A DNA stretch of 64,000 nucleotides from Iodobacter sp025352645 (GCF_033446605.1 NZ_JAWQUO010000009.1:1-64000); one strand, 5' to 3'. Counted from the first letter of the stretch, positions 18,459-27,817 are shown. Notes: generated by a model from the letters alone, not told the origin. A program made the numbers and translations.

Positions 18459-19802
18459 TTAAAGCAATCTAGAGACTAATCGATCTGCTCTAAAGCGCGA
18501 CAATCTAGTTAATAATTTTTTAACCGGTGGTGGGTAATCCAATAAAGTTTCTAGCTCGCGGTAATAATTAATGCGCGTGGTATTTTTAGCAATCATGTCT
18601 TTTTCTGTTTGCAACTGCGCTTTTAGCTCGTGCTTTGGATCATGAATTAATAATCCATTTTCTAAATCTAAGCTAAACGCGCGTGGATTTAGATTATTGC
18701 CCGTTAGCAAAACATAATCATCATCAATCCAAATACCTTTTAGATGATAACTATGGCCAGGATCATTCCAGAGCATTAAATTAAGCTGGCCACGATAAAT
18801 ATCTAATTGATGCAGCTTAGCAAAGCGGCGTAAATGTGTTTCGTATAAATAAGGCAAGGCACCAATGGTTTTAAATGGCTCGTCTTCAGGAATATAAAAA
18901 TCATTGGCTTTTTTCTCACCAACAATAATATCCACCTTTACGCCTCTTTGCAGCAGGCGGTTTATTTCTTTAATCACCATTCTTGGCAAGTTAAAGTAAG
19001 GCGTGCAAATTTGTACGTGCTCTTGGGCCGAGCCTAATAATTTAATAATTAAACGATTTAATGGATTTCGCTTTCCCACCCCAACTATAGGAGTAATCGC
19101 CAAACCAAATACTTCATTGGATGCATGCTGGGTTGAATATTGTGCAGATTTAAGCCGCTGGCGAAATTGGCGAATCTCTGGGCTAATTTGTTTTGTGCTA
19201 GGAACAGTATCTAAATCTAGGCGATAAACTGCGCTACTATTTAAAAATTCATTCTGTAAAAAATGCACCATGCTATTGGCTAAATCAGTATTCTGCATAA
19301 TATGGTAACGATCGTAGCGATAGCGATCACCAAGATGCAAATACACATTATTTAAACTGGCACCGCTATAAACCACGGTATCGTCAAAAATAAAGCCTTT
19401 TAAGTGCAGCACGCCAAATAGCTCACGCGTTTGTGCAGGCACGCCATAAATAGGGATATTTAGCGCGTTATTCAAGCGCTCTTTTTGATACCAAGCCGCA
19501 TTACCCGCCTGCGCTCCCGCACCAATCAAGCCACGCTGGGCCCGATGCCAATCTACAAAGATGCGAATATCCAAATCGGGCTTGCTAGCACGGGCAGCGT
19601 ACAGCGCCGCTAAAATTTGCGCCCCTGCCTCATCCTCTTGCAAATACAGCGCAGTAATATAAATCCGCGTTTGTGCCTTACTAATTAGATCGAGTAACTT
19701 TTCACGAAAGCCCTCGGTGCTTAGTAAGGTTTGGAAATGAGCTGGGTCTTGTGCAAAACGCGGCAAAGACGCCAAATATGAGCGATTAGTTTCAAAAAGC
19801 AT
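18459..19802 (-). CDS. pssA: CDP-diacylglycerol--serine O-phosphatidyltransferase PssA
   Basis: 447-aa phospholipase D-superfamily enzyme making phosphatidylserine, the precursor of phosphatidylethanolamine. Very close in layout to E. coli PssA (451 aa). It has two HKD-type motifs: LHLKGFIFDD (about 152-161) and YHLKGIWIDDDYVLLTGNNLNPRA (about 358-381). Conserved blocks include VDWHRAQRG and ICTPYFNLP. It is peripheral to the inner membrane, with no signal peptide. It is the cytosolic biosynthetic relative of the PLD effector at 31 kb and should not be confused with it. Confidence 0.93.
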   Translation of the reverse strand: MLFETNRSYLASLPRFAQDPAHFQTLLSTEGFREKLLDLISKAQTRIYITALYLQEDEAGAQILAALYAARASKPDLDIRIFVDWHRAQRGLIGAGAQAGNAAWYQKERLNNALNIPIYGVPAQTRELFGVLHLKGFIFDDTVVYSGASLNNVYLHLGDRYRYDRYHIMQNTDLANSMVHFLQNEFLNSSAVYRLDLDTVPSTKQISPEIRQFRQRLKSAQYSTQHASNEVFGLAITPIVGVGKRNPLNRLIIKLLGSAQEHVQICTPYFNLPRMVIKEINRLLQRGVKVDIIVGEKKANDFYIPEDEPFKTIGALPYLYETHLRRFAKLHQLDIYRGQLNLMLWNDPGHSYHLKGIWIDDDYVLLTGNNLNPRAFSLDLENGLLIHDPKHELKAQLQTEKDMIAKNTTRINYYRELETLLDYPPPVKKLLTRLSRFRADRLVSRLL

Positions 19803-19929
19803 AAATGATCTGCAAACTGCAGAGTAACCTGTCTAGCATATTGAAGCCTACTATCTTAGCACTATGTTTTATAAGAAAGGAGATGTATTAATTGCCTAAG
19901 TGATCTTTTGAATAGGGTGAAAGCCACGG

Positions 19930-21129
19930 TTAGCGATGGGTAATTTTAAAAACATCACAAAGATAATTTAAAAAATTTTCATCCTCACACATCCCTTTAC
20001 CCTCGGTATCACTCACTTTTGCCACGGGCTGACCATTGCAAGACACTAACTTCATTACAATTTGCAGTGGCACTTGGCCGCAATCATTAGATAAATGGGT
20101 GCCAATACCAAAGCCGGTACGGGTTCTAGGTGCAAAATGGCGATAAAGTGCAATCGATTTTGCTAGCGTTAAGCCATCGCTAAACACCAATTGCTTGGTG
20201 CCATAATCAATATTCATTTTAATGTAATGAGCGATTACTTTCTCGCCCCATTCATAAGGATCACCGGAATCATGGCGCAATCCATCAAAGAGTTTGCAAA
20301 AATACAAATCAAAATCACGTAAGAATGCATCGGTGCCCACCACATCAGTCAGAGCAATCCCTAAATCACCACGATATTCACGCACCCAGTGTTCTAGTGC
20401 ATTAGTTTGAAAATCACGCAGCCGCGATCCAAAGCACTGAAATGCTTGCATATATTCATGGGCCATCGTGCCAATGGGCGTCACGCCATATTGCATGGCC
20501 AGCAATACATTACTGGTACCGCGAAAATAAGGAGCGGCCTGCTTTACTAAGATACCGACCATTTCTGCATGCCACACTTTAGAAAAACGTCGCCTAGTGC
20601 CAAAGTCAAAAAAAACAAAGGGATTAGTGGGCATAGCTTGCTGCGATAAAGCATTTAATTCATTTAATTTGGCCTTTAAACGCTCGCGGCCAATTGCAAG
20701 AGCTGAAGCTTGAGGCACTTGCCTAAAATATATTTCATTCACAATCGATAAGACATAAATTTCAAACAACATGCAATGCAACATTGGCCCTACAACACGG
20801 ATATCTAAATCCTCACCCTGTGCTGTAATGGTAATAAAACGCCGCTGTAATTGAAATAAACGCAAGAAATCAACGAAATCAGATTTAATAAAACGTAATT
20901 TAGCTAAATAGGCCAACTCTGCTTCGCTAAAGCGTAAAGAGCAGAGATGATCGAGCTGGGTTTCTAACTCGGCTTGCAATGCCGCCAAAGGCCGCTCAGG
21001 GGTATTACGGCACTTAAATGCATAAGCCGCCTGCGTTTCAGGCTGATGGTGCAGTATTTCCTGCATCATGGTGAATTTATACAGGTCAGTATCTAATAAT
21101 GATTCAATGACGGGCACAAAACCTGACAT
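19930..21129 (-). CDS. pncB: Nicotinate phosphoribosyltransferase PncB
   Basis: 399-aa enzyme of NAD salvage, joining nicotinate and PRPP to nicotinate mononucleotide with ATP hydrolysis. Recognisable blocks are LLDTDLYKFTMMQ (N-terminus), FFDFGTRRRFS, IGTMAHEYMQAF (containing the autophosphorylated His) and SDGLTLAKS. Length equals E. coli PncB. It is divergent from the DUF3141 cluster across about 400 bp that holds two palindromes. Confidence 0.94.
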   Translation of the reverse strand: MSGFVPVIESLLDTDLYKFTMMQEILHHQPETQAAYAFKCRNTPERPLAALQAELETQLDHLCSLRFSEAELAYLAKLRFIKSDFVDFLRLFQLQRRFITITAQGEDLDIRVVGPMLHCMLFEIYVLSIVNEIYFRQVPQASALAIGRERLKAKLNELNALSQQAMPTNPFVFFDFGTRRRFSKVWHAEMVGILVKQAAPYFRGTSNVLLAMQYGVTPIGTMAHEYMQAFQCFGSRLRDFQTNALEHWVREYRGDLGIALTDVVGTDAFLRDFDLYFCKLFDGLRHDSGDPYEWGEKVIAHYIKMNIDYGTKQLVFSDGLTLAKSIALYRHFAPRTRTGFGIGTHLSNDCGQVPLQIVMKLVSCNGQPVAKVSDTEGKGMCEDENFLNYLCDVFKITHR

Positions 21130-21371
21130 AAACTACTCCACTCAGCCGCAAAACGTTTTTAATTTAGCTATTAACCAATACATTATTATATTTAATGCCA
21201 ATTAACGCTTTATATCATTGATGACTCACCCTCTGCACGGGCATTCTTACACCTGGCTCAAATAGACCATTGGCATAACGCTATCTAAGCGGGCGGATGG
21301 TTTAATCAATTGCATACATATCCGTGTCATATTAACCGTTTAGCTTGTCAGCACATTTATACTTAATTACT

Positions 21372-21389
21372 ATATCTTTGCAAAGATAT
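21372..21389. promoter_or_regulatory. Perfect 18-bp palindrome in the pncB / DUF3141 intergenic region
   Basis: ATATCTTTGCAAAGATAT is its own reverse complement over 18 bases, the form expected of a dimeric repressor site. It lies 243 bp from pncB and 142 bp from the DUF3141 start. The regulator is unknown. Confidence 0.45.
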
Positions 21390-21434
21390 GCATTTTATCT
21401 AGCTATAAACTTACATAAAATTATAAGTAGCAAC

Positions 21435-21482
21435 GAAAAAATTTTCTAAGCTGTCCCCAGCACAATGTTAGAAAACTTTTTC
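21435..21482. repeat. 15-bp inverted repeat just upstream of the DUF3141 gene
   Basis: GAAAAAATTTTCTAA (21435-21449) and TTAGAAAACTTTTTC (21468-21482) pair at 14 of 15 positions across an 18-nt spacer, ending 48 bp before the start at 21531. It could be a transcript hairpin or an operator. Confidence 0.5.
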
Positions 21483-21530
21483 TGCTTACTTTATTACCAG
21501 CTTATAAACCCAAACACAACGAGTGGTGCA

Positions 21531-23702
21531 ATGACTCAAACCAGCTTAATCTCTCCCCTAGCCCTTTTAGACCACGCTTGGGAATACTGGATAGACACCA
21601 CTCAGCGCTCAACGCTATTTCTTGATGTGATGCGTGAGCGCAGCAATATTGCAATCGAGCATGCCCAGCACGGCAAACCACCGCTACTGGCCTTTGATTA
21701 CGAGCTCTTAATTGATGCTCGCAGCCTAAGCGTGCCTTGCAACTATATGCTACTGCGCGTATTGCCTTCTGCGGGGATCAACACCGACAGTAACAAACGC
21801 CCTTATGTAATTATCGACCCCCGCGCAGGGCACGGCGCGGGCATTGGTGGATTTAAAGCTGATTCGCAAGTTGGCGTGGCTTTACGTGCTGGGCATCCAG
21901 TTTATTTTGTGGGCTTTTACCCAGACCCCGTTCCTGGCCAACGCCTGCAAGACGTAATGCAAGCCGAAGCGCTGTTTATTGAAGAAGTAGCCAAACGCCA
22001 CCCTCAAGCCAGCAAGCCTTGCGTGATTGGTAATTGCCAAGCGGGCTGGGCTGTGGCGGGTTTAGCCGCCTTAAGGCCAGAAATCATGGGGCCGATTGTG
22101 CTTAATGGCGCGCCGCTTTCTTACTGGGCAGGCTCAGATGAACAAAATCCAATGCGCTACGCCGGTGGTGTAAATGGCGGCTCATGGATGGCAGCGCTCA
22201 GCGCCGATTTAGGCGGTGGTGTGTTTGATGGCGCTCACTTAGTTAAAAACTTTGAAAACCTCAACCCCGCCAATACGCTCTGGAGCAAGCCATACCATCT
22301 TTATGCCAATATCGATACCGAAGCGCCACGCTACTTAGAATTTGAGCGCTGGTGGGGTGGGCATTTCCGCATGACGGGCGACGAAATTGAAGCCATCGTT
22401 AATCAATTATTTATTGGCAATAAGCTTGCTAGCGGGCAGATCCAGACCGCCAATGGCGACAAGATTGATTTACATAAAATCACCTCCCCGATTATTGTCT
22501 TTGCCTCTTGGGGCGACGATATCACCCCGCCTGCGCAAGCATTAAATTGGATTATCGACCTCTATGGCCATGAAAGCGCCATCGTGGAAGAAGGCCAAAT
22601 CATTGTGTATTTGCTGCATAAAGACGTTGGCCACTTAGGGATTTTTGTAGGGGGCAAGGTCGCGCGCAAGCAGCATGCCGAACTGGTTAATGTGATGGAA
22701 ATGGTGGAATCGCTGCCGCCCGGCCTGTATGAAATGGTGATCGATACCAAGACCGCAGATTTAGCCTACGCCGAGCTAGAGCAAGGCGATTACACCGTAA
22801 GCTTTGAGACACGCACCATTGAGCAGCTTCGTTTAGTTGACCCAGACACACGTAGCGATGAGGCGGTTTTTAGCACCGTTGCGCAGGTTTCTGAAATTAA
22901 CGAAACGATTTATAAAAATACCCTACGCCCAGTTTTACAGGCGGTGATTACGCCTGAAATGGGCGCATGGTCACGCAAACTCAGCCCAAGCGCCGTAAAA
23001 AACTACGCCTATTCGGACTTTAACCCTTTAATGGCGGGGATTGCCAATCAAGCCGAGCAAGTTCGCCAAGCACGGCAAGTGGCCAGTGAAGATAATTTTT
23101 TCCGTGGCTTAGAGCAGCAAGCCTCCGAAATGATCATGGCCTCACTCAATAGCTACCGTGATTTACGCAATGCTGCCAGCAGTAGCTACGTAAAAACACT
23201 TTATGGCGCTTGGGGTTTGGGTGCGATTTTCCCTCCTGCAGCGCCGCTTGAAGAAGCCGTACGCAAACAAGCCGAACAGCGCTTAGATACTCTAAAAACA
23301 GAGGCCGAGCCAGAGTTTGAAGCAGGTGGTTTTACTGAGGGCCTAGCACGGCTGTTTATCTTGGCGATGCATCACAGCGGCGGCATAGAGCGCCGCTCAT
23401 TCTTAATCGCCGATCAAATCCAACTGCCAGAAATAGACCCTATTGAGTGGCGCAAAGCCGTTGATGCGCAAACGCTACTGATTAGCCTAGATGCTGAGCG
23501 GGCGATGGCAAGTTTGCCTAAGCTATTAAAAAATCTGGCGGAGCGTAAACGTGCGGTGGAGATCGTTACTAAAGTTACCATGCTCACGCCTGAGCTAGAA
23601 GACCCTAGCTCGCCACTGGCCATTAAAGCCAAAGAGCTATTAGGAATTAAAACCAGCCGTGCTAAGCCTGCCGCTAAAGCGTCTAAAACGGGGGATGCAT
23701 GA
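21531..23702 (+). CDS. DUF3141 alpha/beta hydrolase, PHA-synthase-like
   Basis: 723-aa protein of the DUF3141 family. The N-terminal half has an alpha/beta-hydrolase fold with a PhaC-type cysteine elbow GNCQAG (C169) and candidate triad partners D329/D330 (SWGDD) and H368 (VGHLG). The C-terminal half (about 450-700) is largely helical and ends with an Ala/Lys-rich tail. The start at 21531 is preferred over 21465 because the longer form adds a non-conserved stretch. It overlaps the MaoC-Pta gene by 4 bp (ATGA). Such proteins travel with phosphotransacetylase, acetate kinase and FabI genes and are thought to act on acyl-CoA or polyhydroxyalkanoate intermediates. The reaction is not established. 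Confidence 0.85.
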   Translation: MTQTSLISPLALLDHAWEYWIDTTQRSTLFLDVMRERSNIAIEHAQHGKPPLLAFDYELLIDARSLSVPCNYMLLRVLPSAGINTDSNKRPYVIIDPRAGHGAGIGGFKADSQVGVALRAGHPVYFVGFYPDPVPGQRLQDVMQAEALFIEEVAKRHPQASKPCVIGNCQAGWAVAGLAALRPEIMGPIVLNGAPLSYWAGSDEQNPMRYAGGVNGGSWMAALSADLGGGVFDGAHLVKNFENLNPANTLWSKPYHLYANIDTEAPRYLEFERWWGGHFRMTGDEIEAIVNQLFIGNKLASGQIQTANGDKIDLHKITSPIIVFASWGDDITPPAQALNWIIDLYGHESAIVEEGQIIVYLLHKDVGHLGIFVGGKVARKQHAELVNVMEMVESLPPGLYEMVIDTKTADLAYAELEQGDYTVSFETRTIEQLRLVDPDTRSDEAVFSTVAQVSEINETIYKNTLRPVLQAVITPEMGAWSRKLSPSAVKNYAYSDFNPLMAGIANQAEQVRQARQVASEDNFFRGLEQQASEMIMASLNSYRDLRNAASSSYVKTLYGAWGLGAIFPPAAPLEEAVRKQAEQRLDTLKTEAEPEFEAGGFTEGLARLFILAMHHSGGIERRSFLIADQIQLPEIDPIEWRKAVDAQTLLISLDAERAMASLPKLLKNLAERKRAVEIVTKVTMLTPELEDPSSPLAIKAKELLGIKTSRAKPAAKASKTGDA

Positions 23703-25078
23703 GCGCAATCACCTTACAAAATCGCTGTTTTGATGAAATAGATATCGGTGATTACGCTGGGGTTCAGCACACCCTATCCATGCGTGATATCCAGCTTTTT
23801 GCCACCGTTGCTGGCGATTTTAACCCCACCCATTTAGAAGCCGCCTTTGCCAATCATGCAGGGTTTAGTGGAGCTACCGCGCCAGGAATGTGGTTGGGTG
23901 CGCAGATTTCCGGCATTTTAGGCAGCCAACTCCCTGGCCCTGGCACGGTTTACTCTGGGCAAAATCTGCAATTTCATGCGGCAGCTATTTTGGGGGATAC
24001 GCTAGAAATCAGCGTCACCGTGCGCGAAAAATACCCAGAAAGCCATCTGATTAGTTTTGATTGCCTATGCCGTAACCAGCACGGCCAAACCATTATGACC
24101 GGCATTGCCAAGGTGATTGCCCCTAGCGAAAAAATCACCTTAACCCGCCCCGATGCAGGCCTCGTCAGCGTGCAAACTCATCATGCTTTTGAAGCGCTGC
24201 TTGAGCGCTGCAATGATCTGCCCTGCTTTAGCGTAGCCATTGCACATCCATGCGATGAATCGTCGCTTAAAGCCGCCATTGCCGTGGCCTCACATCATTT
24301 AATGCAGCCAATTTTAGTTGGCCCAGCCGCTAAAATTAAGGCCGTGGCCGCACAATATCAGTTAGATATCAGTGCATTTAGGCTAGAAGACACACCACAC
24401 AGCCACGCCGCAGCCAGCCGTGCCGTAGAACTAGTTACCAGCGGTGAAGCCGCCATTTTAATGAAGGGCAGTTTACATACCGACGAGCTGATGAGCGCCG
24501 TGGTTAAAAGCAGCCTGCGCACCGAGCGGCGTATCAGCCATGTATTTATTATGGATGTGCCCACCTACCACAAGCCGCTACTGGTCACCGATGCGGCCAT
24601 TAACATCTATCCCGAGCTGCTAGATAAAGCCGATATCTGCCAAAACGCCATCGACTTGGCGCATATTCTTGGCATTGCTCAACCCAAAGTGGCGATTTTA
24701 TCGGCGGTTGAAACCATCAATCCCAAAATTCTATCCACCCTAGAAGCCGCCAGCCTATGCAAAATGGCTGACCGAGGCCAAATCACCGGCGGCATTCTGG
24801 ATGGCCCATTAGCACTGGATAATGCCATTAGCTATGAATCAGCACGCATCAAGCAGATTAACTCGCCCGTGGCGGGCGACGCCGATATCTTGTTAGTGCC
24901 TGATTTAGAAGCGGGCAATATTCTTGCCAAGCAGCTCACCTTTATGAGCAATGCTGATGCTGCAGGAATCGTGCTTGGTGCACGCGTGCCGATTGTACTC
25001 ACTAGCCGTGCCGATAACGACAGGACCAAATTAGCTTCCTGCGCCATTGCCTGCTTAATCGCGCAAGCTAAGCTTTAG
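23699..25078 (+). CDS. Bifunctional MaoC-type enoyl-CoA hydratase / phosphate acetyltransferase
   Basis: 459-aa fusion. The N-terminal MaoC hot-dog domain (about 15-135) contains the hydratase motif AGDFNPTHLEAAFA with catalytic Asp and His. The C-terminal phosphate acetyl/butyryltransferase domain (about 160-455) includes ILMKGSLHTDELMSAV and the GILDGPLALDNAIS block. It would link (R)-hydroxyacyl/enoyl-CoA interconversion to acyl-phosphate formation. It is upstream of ackA, consistent with an acyl-CoA to acyl-phosphate to acid route. Its stop codon lies inside the target duplication of a MITE-like insertion. Confidence 0.88.
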   Translation: MSAITLQNRCFDEIDIGDYAGVQHTLSMRDIQLFATVAGDFNPTHLEAAFANHAGFSGATAPGMWLGAQISGILGSQLPGPGTVYSGQNLQFHAAAILGDTLEISVTVREKYPESHLISFDCLCRNQHGQTIMTGIAKVIAPSEKITLTRPDAGLVSVQTHHAFEALLERCNDLPCFSVAIAHPCDESSLKAAIAVASHHLMQPILVGPAAKIKAVAAQYQLDISAFRLEDTPHSHAAASRAVELVTSGEAAILMKGSLHTDELMSAVVKSSLRTERRISHVFIMDVPTYHKPLLVTDAAINIYPELLDKADICQNAIDLAHILGIAQPKVAILSAVETINPKILSTLEAASLCKMADRGQITGGILDGPLALDNAISYESARIKQINSPVAGDADILLVPDLEAGNILAKQLTFMSNADAAGIVLGARVPIVLTSRADNDRTKLASCAIACLIAQAKL

Positions 25079-25218
25079 GGGGCCTCGAAAAAACCTATAT
25101 TGCTAAATAAGACAAGCCGCGTATTAAAAAATAGACGCTGCATATGTTTGATATGTCAGAAGATTTTTTTAATATGCAACGCAGTATTGTGAGATCAGAT
25201 GGGTTTTTCGAGGCTCCC
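25079..25218. mobile_element. 140-bp MITE-like element with TTTAG target duplication
   Basis: The ends are inverted copies: GGGGCCTCGAAAAAACC on the left, and the right end reads GGGAGCCTCGAAAAACCC in reverse complement. The element is flanked by a direct repeat TTTAG (25074-25078 and 25219-25223). The left TTTAG contains the stop codon of the preceding gene, so the insertion kept the reading frame end intact. No coding capacity, so it would need a transposase in trans. Confidence 0.75.
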
Positions 25219-25275
25219 TTTAGTTAGGTCAACGGCGCTTGCCGCTTCATGGCAGCTAAAGCCCTACCTCTGATT

Positions 25276-25432
25276 ATGTCTCTTGCTCAATGAACTCTGT
25301 GTAGATGGATTTCTTGAGTGCTGGGCTTGGTTTTGGAATATGTAGGACGGGTAAAACCCGCGAACAATGTTGAATAAATACACGGGTTTCACCCACCCTG
25401 CGATATTTATAATGAGATTGAGCAAGAGGCAT
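25276..25432. repeat. MITE-like element, family B copy 2 (157 bp, opposite orientation)
   Basis: Terminal inverted repeats ATGTCTCTTGCTCAAT and ATTGAGCAAGAGGCAT, extended outward by CTGATT/AATCAG in this copy. The internal GGGTAAAACCCGCG and CGGGTTTCACCC arms match copies 1 and 3. It lies between the MaoC-Pta gene and ackA. Confidence 0.78.
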
Positions 25433-25491
25433 AATCAGAAAGCCCCATGTGCTAAGACAAAAATGATGCGATGGGACAGTGAGTTAAATCT

Positions 25492-25528
25492 TAAACCACA
25501 GAGACCACAGAGTTTCACAGAGAAAGCA
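25492..25528. repeat. Half copy of repeat family A
   Basis: Contains ACCACAGAGACCACAGAG and TTTCACAGAGAAA, matching one arm of the 5411 and 16923 elements without the opposing arm. The rest of the 588-bp gap up to ackA holds no gene that I can support. Confidence 0.5.
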
Positions 25529-25666
25529 CTGTTTTGAGCCTGTGTACTCAAAACTTACAGTATTTCACGCACAGCGCTACGCAGCTTGAGTTAGCGCGCA
25601 TGCGGTTTCACCCGCCATAAGCCATCCTTTACAAAATAGAGATCGCCCCAACACAGGGATTAAACA

Positions 25667-26851
25667 ATGACGAAAGCAATTTTGGTTTTAAATGCTGGCT
25701 CATCCAGCCTGAAATTCTCTGTGTTTGAATACGATGCCGCGAGCGATCTGCACCTGATGGCCAAAGGCCAAGTAGAAGGGATTGGCAGTGCGCCACACTT
25801 TTTTGCAAAAGACCATCACGGCGAAGTACTAGTAGACGAGCACTGGCAAGATGGTGAAAGTATCGATCATGCGCATTGCCTACTCGCCATTGCCACCCTG
25901 CTGCGCACCCACTACCAAGGGATTAAGCTGCTTGGCGTTGGGCATAGAGTTGTGCATGGCGGCGTACACTACGCCGCCCCCATTTTGCTTACCCCTGGCA
26001 TTATCAATGCGCTGGATGCCCTGAGCCCACTTGCTCCGCTGCACCAGCCGCATAATTTGGCCGCCATTCGGGCCGTGGCTAAAGCCATGCCAGAAATGCC
26101 GCAAATTGCCTGTTTTGATACGGCATTTCATCGCAGCCAAAGCGAGCTAAATCAGCTATTTGGCCTGCCTTATAGCTGCTTTGAACGCGGTATCCGCCGC
26201 TATGGTTTTCATGGCCTATCTTACGAATACGTTTCATCGGTGCTACAGCAACAAGAGCCAGAGGTTGCCGCTGGCAAAGTAGTGATCGCCCATTTAGGCA
26301 ATGGGGCCAGCATGTGCGCCATCCACAATGGCCAAAGCATAGCCAGCAGCATGGGCTTTACCGCACTCGATGGCCTGATGATGGGAACTCGAGCAGGCCG
26401 CCTTGATGCGGGCGTGGTGCTCTATCTGCAGCAGCAAGAGCAACTTGATGTGCATCAAGTGGAAGAGCTGCTCTATAAACGCTCCGGCCTATTGGGGCTA
26501 TCCGGTGTCAGCAGCGATATGCGCGTTTTGCTCGCTAGCCAAGAGCCACACGCCCAGCTTGCCATTGATTATTTTGTCCACCGCATCAGCAGCGAGCTAG
26601 GCTCGCTAGCCGCCAGCATGGGCGGTTTAGATGCCTTGGTATTCACTGCAGGCATCGGCGAAAACAGCGCCATTATTCGTCAAAAAGTATGCGAGCAAGC
26701 CCAATGGCTGGGCGTTGAACTAGACCCGCAAGCCAATGAAGCAGGCGAGCAATGCATTAGTAGCATCAATAGCTCAACTTCGGTATGGATGATCCCAAGC
26801 AATGAAGAGCTGATGATCGCAAGGCATACTCGCAAGCAGCTCGGGCTGTAA
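25667..26851 (+). CDS. ackA: Acetate kinase AckA
   Basis: 394-aa ASKHA-fold kinase interconverting acetate and ATP with acetyl phosphate and ADP. It has the N-terminal LVLNAGSSSLKFSVF motif, the HRVVHGG region, the HLGNGASMCAI phosphate-binding block, GLMMGTRAGRLD and the C-terminal FTAGIGENSA motif. Length is typical. It would use acyl-phosphate from the upstream Pta domain, giving substrate-level ATP. Two repeat elements separate it from that gene, so it may have its own promoter. Confidence 0.93.
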   Translation: MTKAILVLNAGSSSLKFSVFEYDAASDLHLMAKGQVEGIGSAPHFFAKDHHGEVLVDEHWQDGESIDHAHCLLAIATLLRTHYQGIKLLGVGHRVVHGGVHYAAPILLTPGIINALDALSPLAPLHQPHNLAAIRAVAKAMPEMPQIACFDTAFHRSQSELNQLFGLPYSCFERGIRRYGFHGLSYEYVSSVLQQQEPEVAAGKVVIAHLGNGASMCAIHNGQSIASSMGFTALDGLMMGTRAGRLDAGVVLYLQQQEQLDVHQVEELLYKRSGLLGLSGVSSDMRVLLASQEPHAQLAIDYFVHRISSELGSLAASMGGLDALVFTAGIGENSAIIRQKVCEQAQWLGVELDPQANEAGEQCISSINSSTSVWMIPSNEELMIARHTRKQLGL

Positions 26852-26923
26852 TGTCCCTATCGCACGATAGCCGCGTGGGTAAGATAAAACACTTTGCCTA
26901 CCCTAAAATTGAAAGGAAGTCCC

Positions 26924-27706
26924 ATGACCCAGCCTGCCGCATACGAATCCTTAGCCGGTAAAAAAGGCATTATTATTGGCATTGCCAATCAGCACTCCAT
27001 CGCCTACGGCTGCGCAAAAGCATTTAAGCAGCGTGGCGCCGAGCTGGCAATTACCTATATCAACGAAAAAGGCCGCCCCTTTGTCGAGCCTTTAGCCAAT
27101 GAGCTAGAAGCCTCGTTATTTATGCCACTCGACGTGTTACAGCCAGGGCAGATGCAAGCCGTATTTGATGAAGTCCGCCAAAAATGGGGGCGCTTAGACT
27201 TTGCCATCCACTCCATTGCCTTTGCCCCTAAAGATGCCCTGCATGGCCGCGTAGTGGATGTCACCGAAGAAGACTTTCATACCGCGATGAGCGTCTCCTG
27301 CTACTCCTTTATCGAAATGGCCCGCCTTGCCGAGCCGCTGATGGATAAGGGCGGCACGCTGTTTGCCATGAGCTATTACGGCGCAGAAAAAGTCATCAAA
27401 AATTACAATATCATGGGGCCAGTTAAGGCCGCACTAGAATCAGTCTGCCGCTACACCGCGGCGGAGCTTGGGCCTAAGGGCATTCGTGTGCACGCTATCT
27501 CCCCCGGCCCACTCAAAACTCGCGCCGCCTCTGGCATTGCAGAGTTCGACGAGCTACTGGATAAAGCCGCCGCCGAAGCCCCTAGCCGCTCATTAGTGAG
27601 TATCGAAGACGTGGGTGCGGCCTGCGCAGGCCTCGCATCCGACAGCGCCAAGTTGATTACCGGCGGCACAATTTATATTGATGGCGGCTTTCATATTATG
27701 GGTTGA
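26924..27706 (+). CDS. fabI: Enoyl-[acyl-carrier-protein] reductase FabI
   Basis: 260-aa NADH-dependent reductase of the SDR superfamily, last step of the fatty-acid elongation cycle. The N-terminal GKKGIIIGIANQHSIAYG motif binds cofactor. The FabI-type Y-x6-K catalytic motif is present (YNIMGPVKAA), with the preceding Tyr in MSYYGAE. The ATG at 26924 has SD AAAGGAAG, which decides against the earlier in-frame start. It is 72 bp after ackA, likely the same transcript. It may serve general fatty-acid synthesis or be a paralogue specific to this cluster. Confidence 0.88.
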   Translation: MTQPAAYESLAGKKGIIIGIANQHSIAYGCAKAFKQRGAELAITYINEKGRPFVEPLANELEASLFMPLDVLQPGQMQAVFDEVRQKWGRLDFAIHSIAFAPKDALHGRVVDVTEEDFHTAMSVSCYSFIEMARLAEPLMDKGGTLFAMSYYGAEKVIKNYNIMGPVKAALESVCRYTAAELGPKGIRVHAISPGPLKTRAASGIAEFDELLDKAAAEAPSRSLVSIEDVGAACAGLASDSAKLITGGTIYIDGGFHIMG

Positions 27707-27718
27707 TTAAATTTGGCC

Positions 27719-27734
27719 TGTTCCACGTGAAACG
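27719..27734. other. parS-like ParB-binding site
   Basis: TGTTCCACGTGAAACG matches the bacterial parS consensus TGTTNCACGTGAAACA at every position but the last. It lies 13 bp after the fabI stop codon, outside any gene. It would bind ParB for chromosome segregation if functional. Confidence 0.6.
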
Positions 27735-27817
27735 GCTTTGCTATCGCATCGGGGAAAGCATGCTTTTTAAGCCCATAATTTTATTAGAGTAATGGAATGA
27801 GTCAAACATTATCTAGG

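Noticed and set aside
18459..19802. PLD-superfamily gene considered as a second T6SS lipase or cardiolipin synthase
   Set aside because: Motifs and length match phosphatidylserine synthase PssA closely, and no vgrG or immunity gene is next to it.
25500..25666. CreB box before ackA, since E. coli CreBC controls ackA-pta
   Set aside because: Single TTCAC words occur but no pair with six-base spacing.
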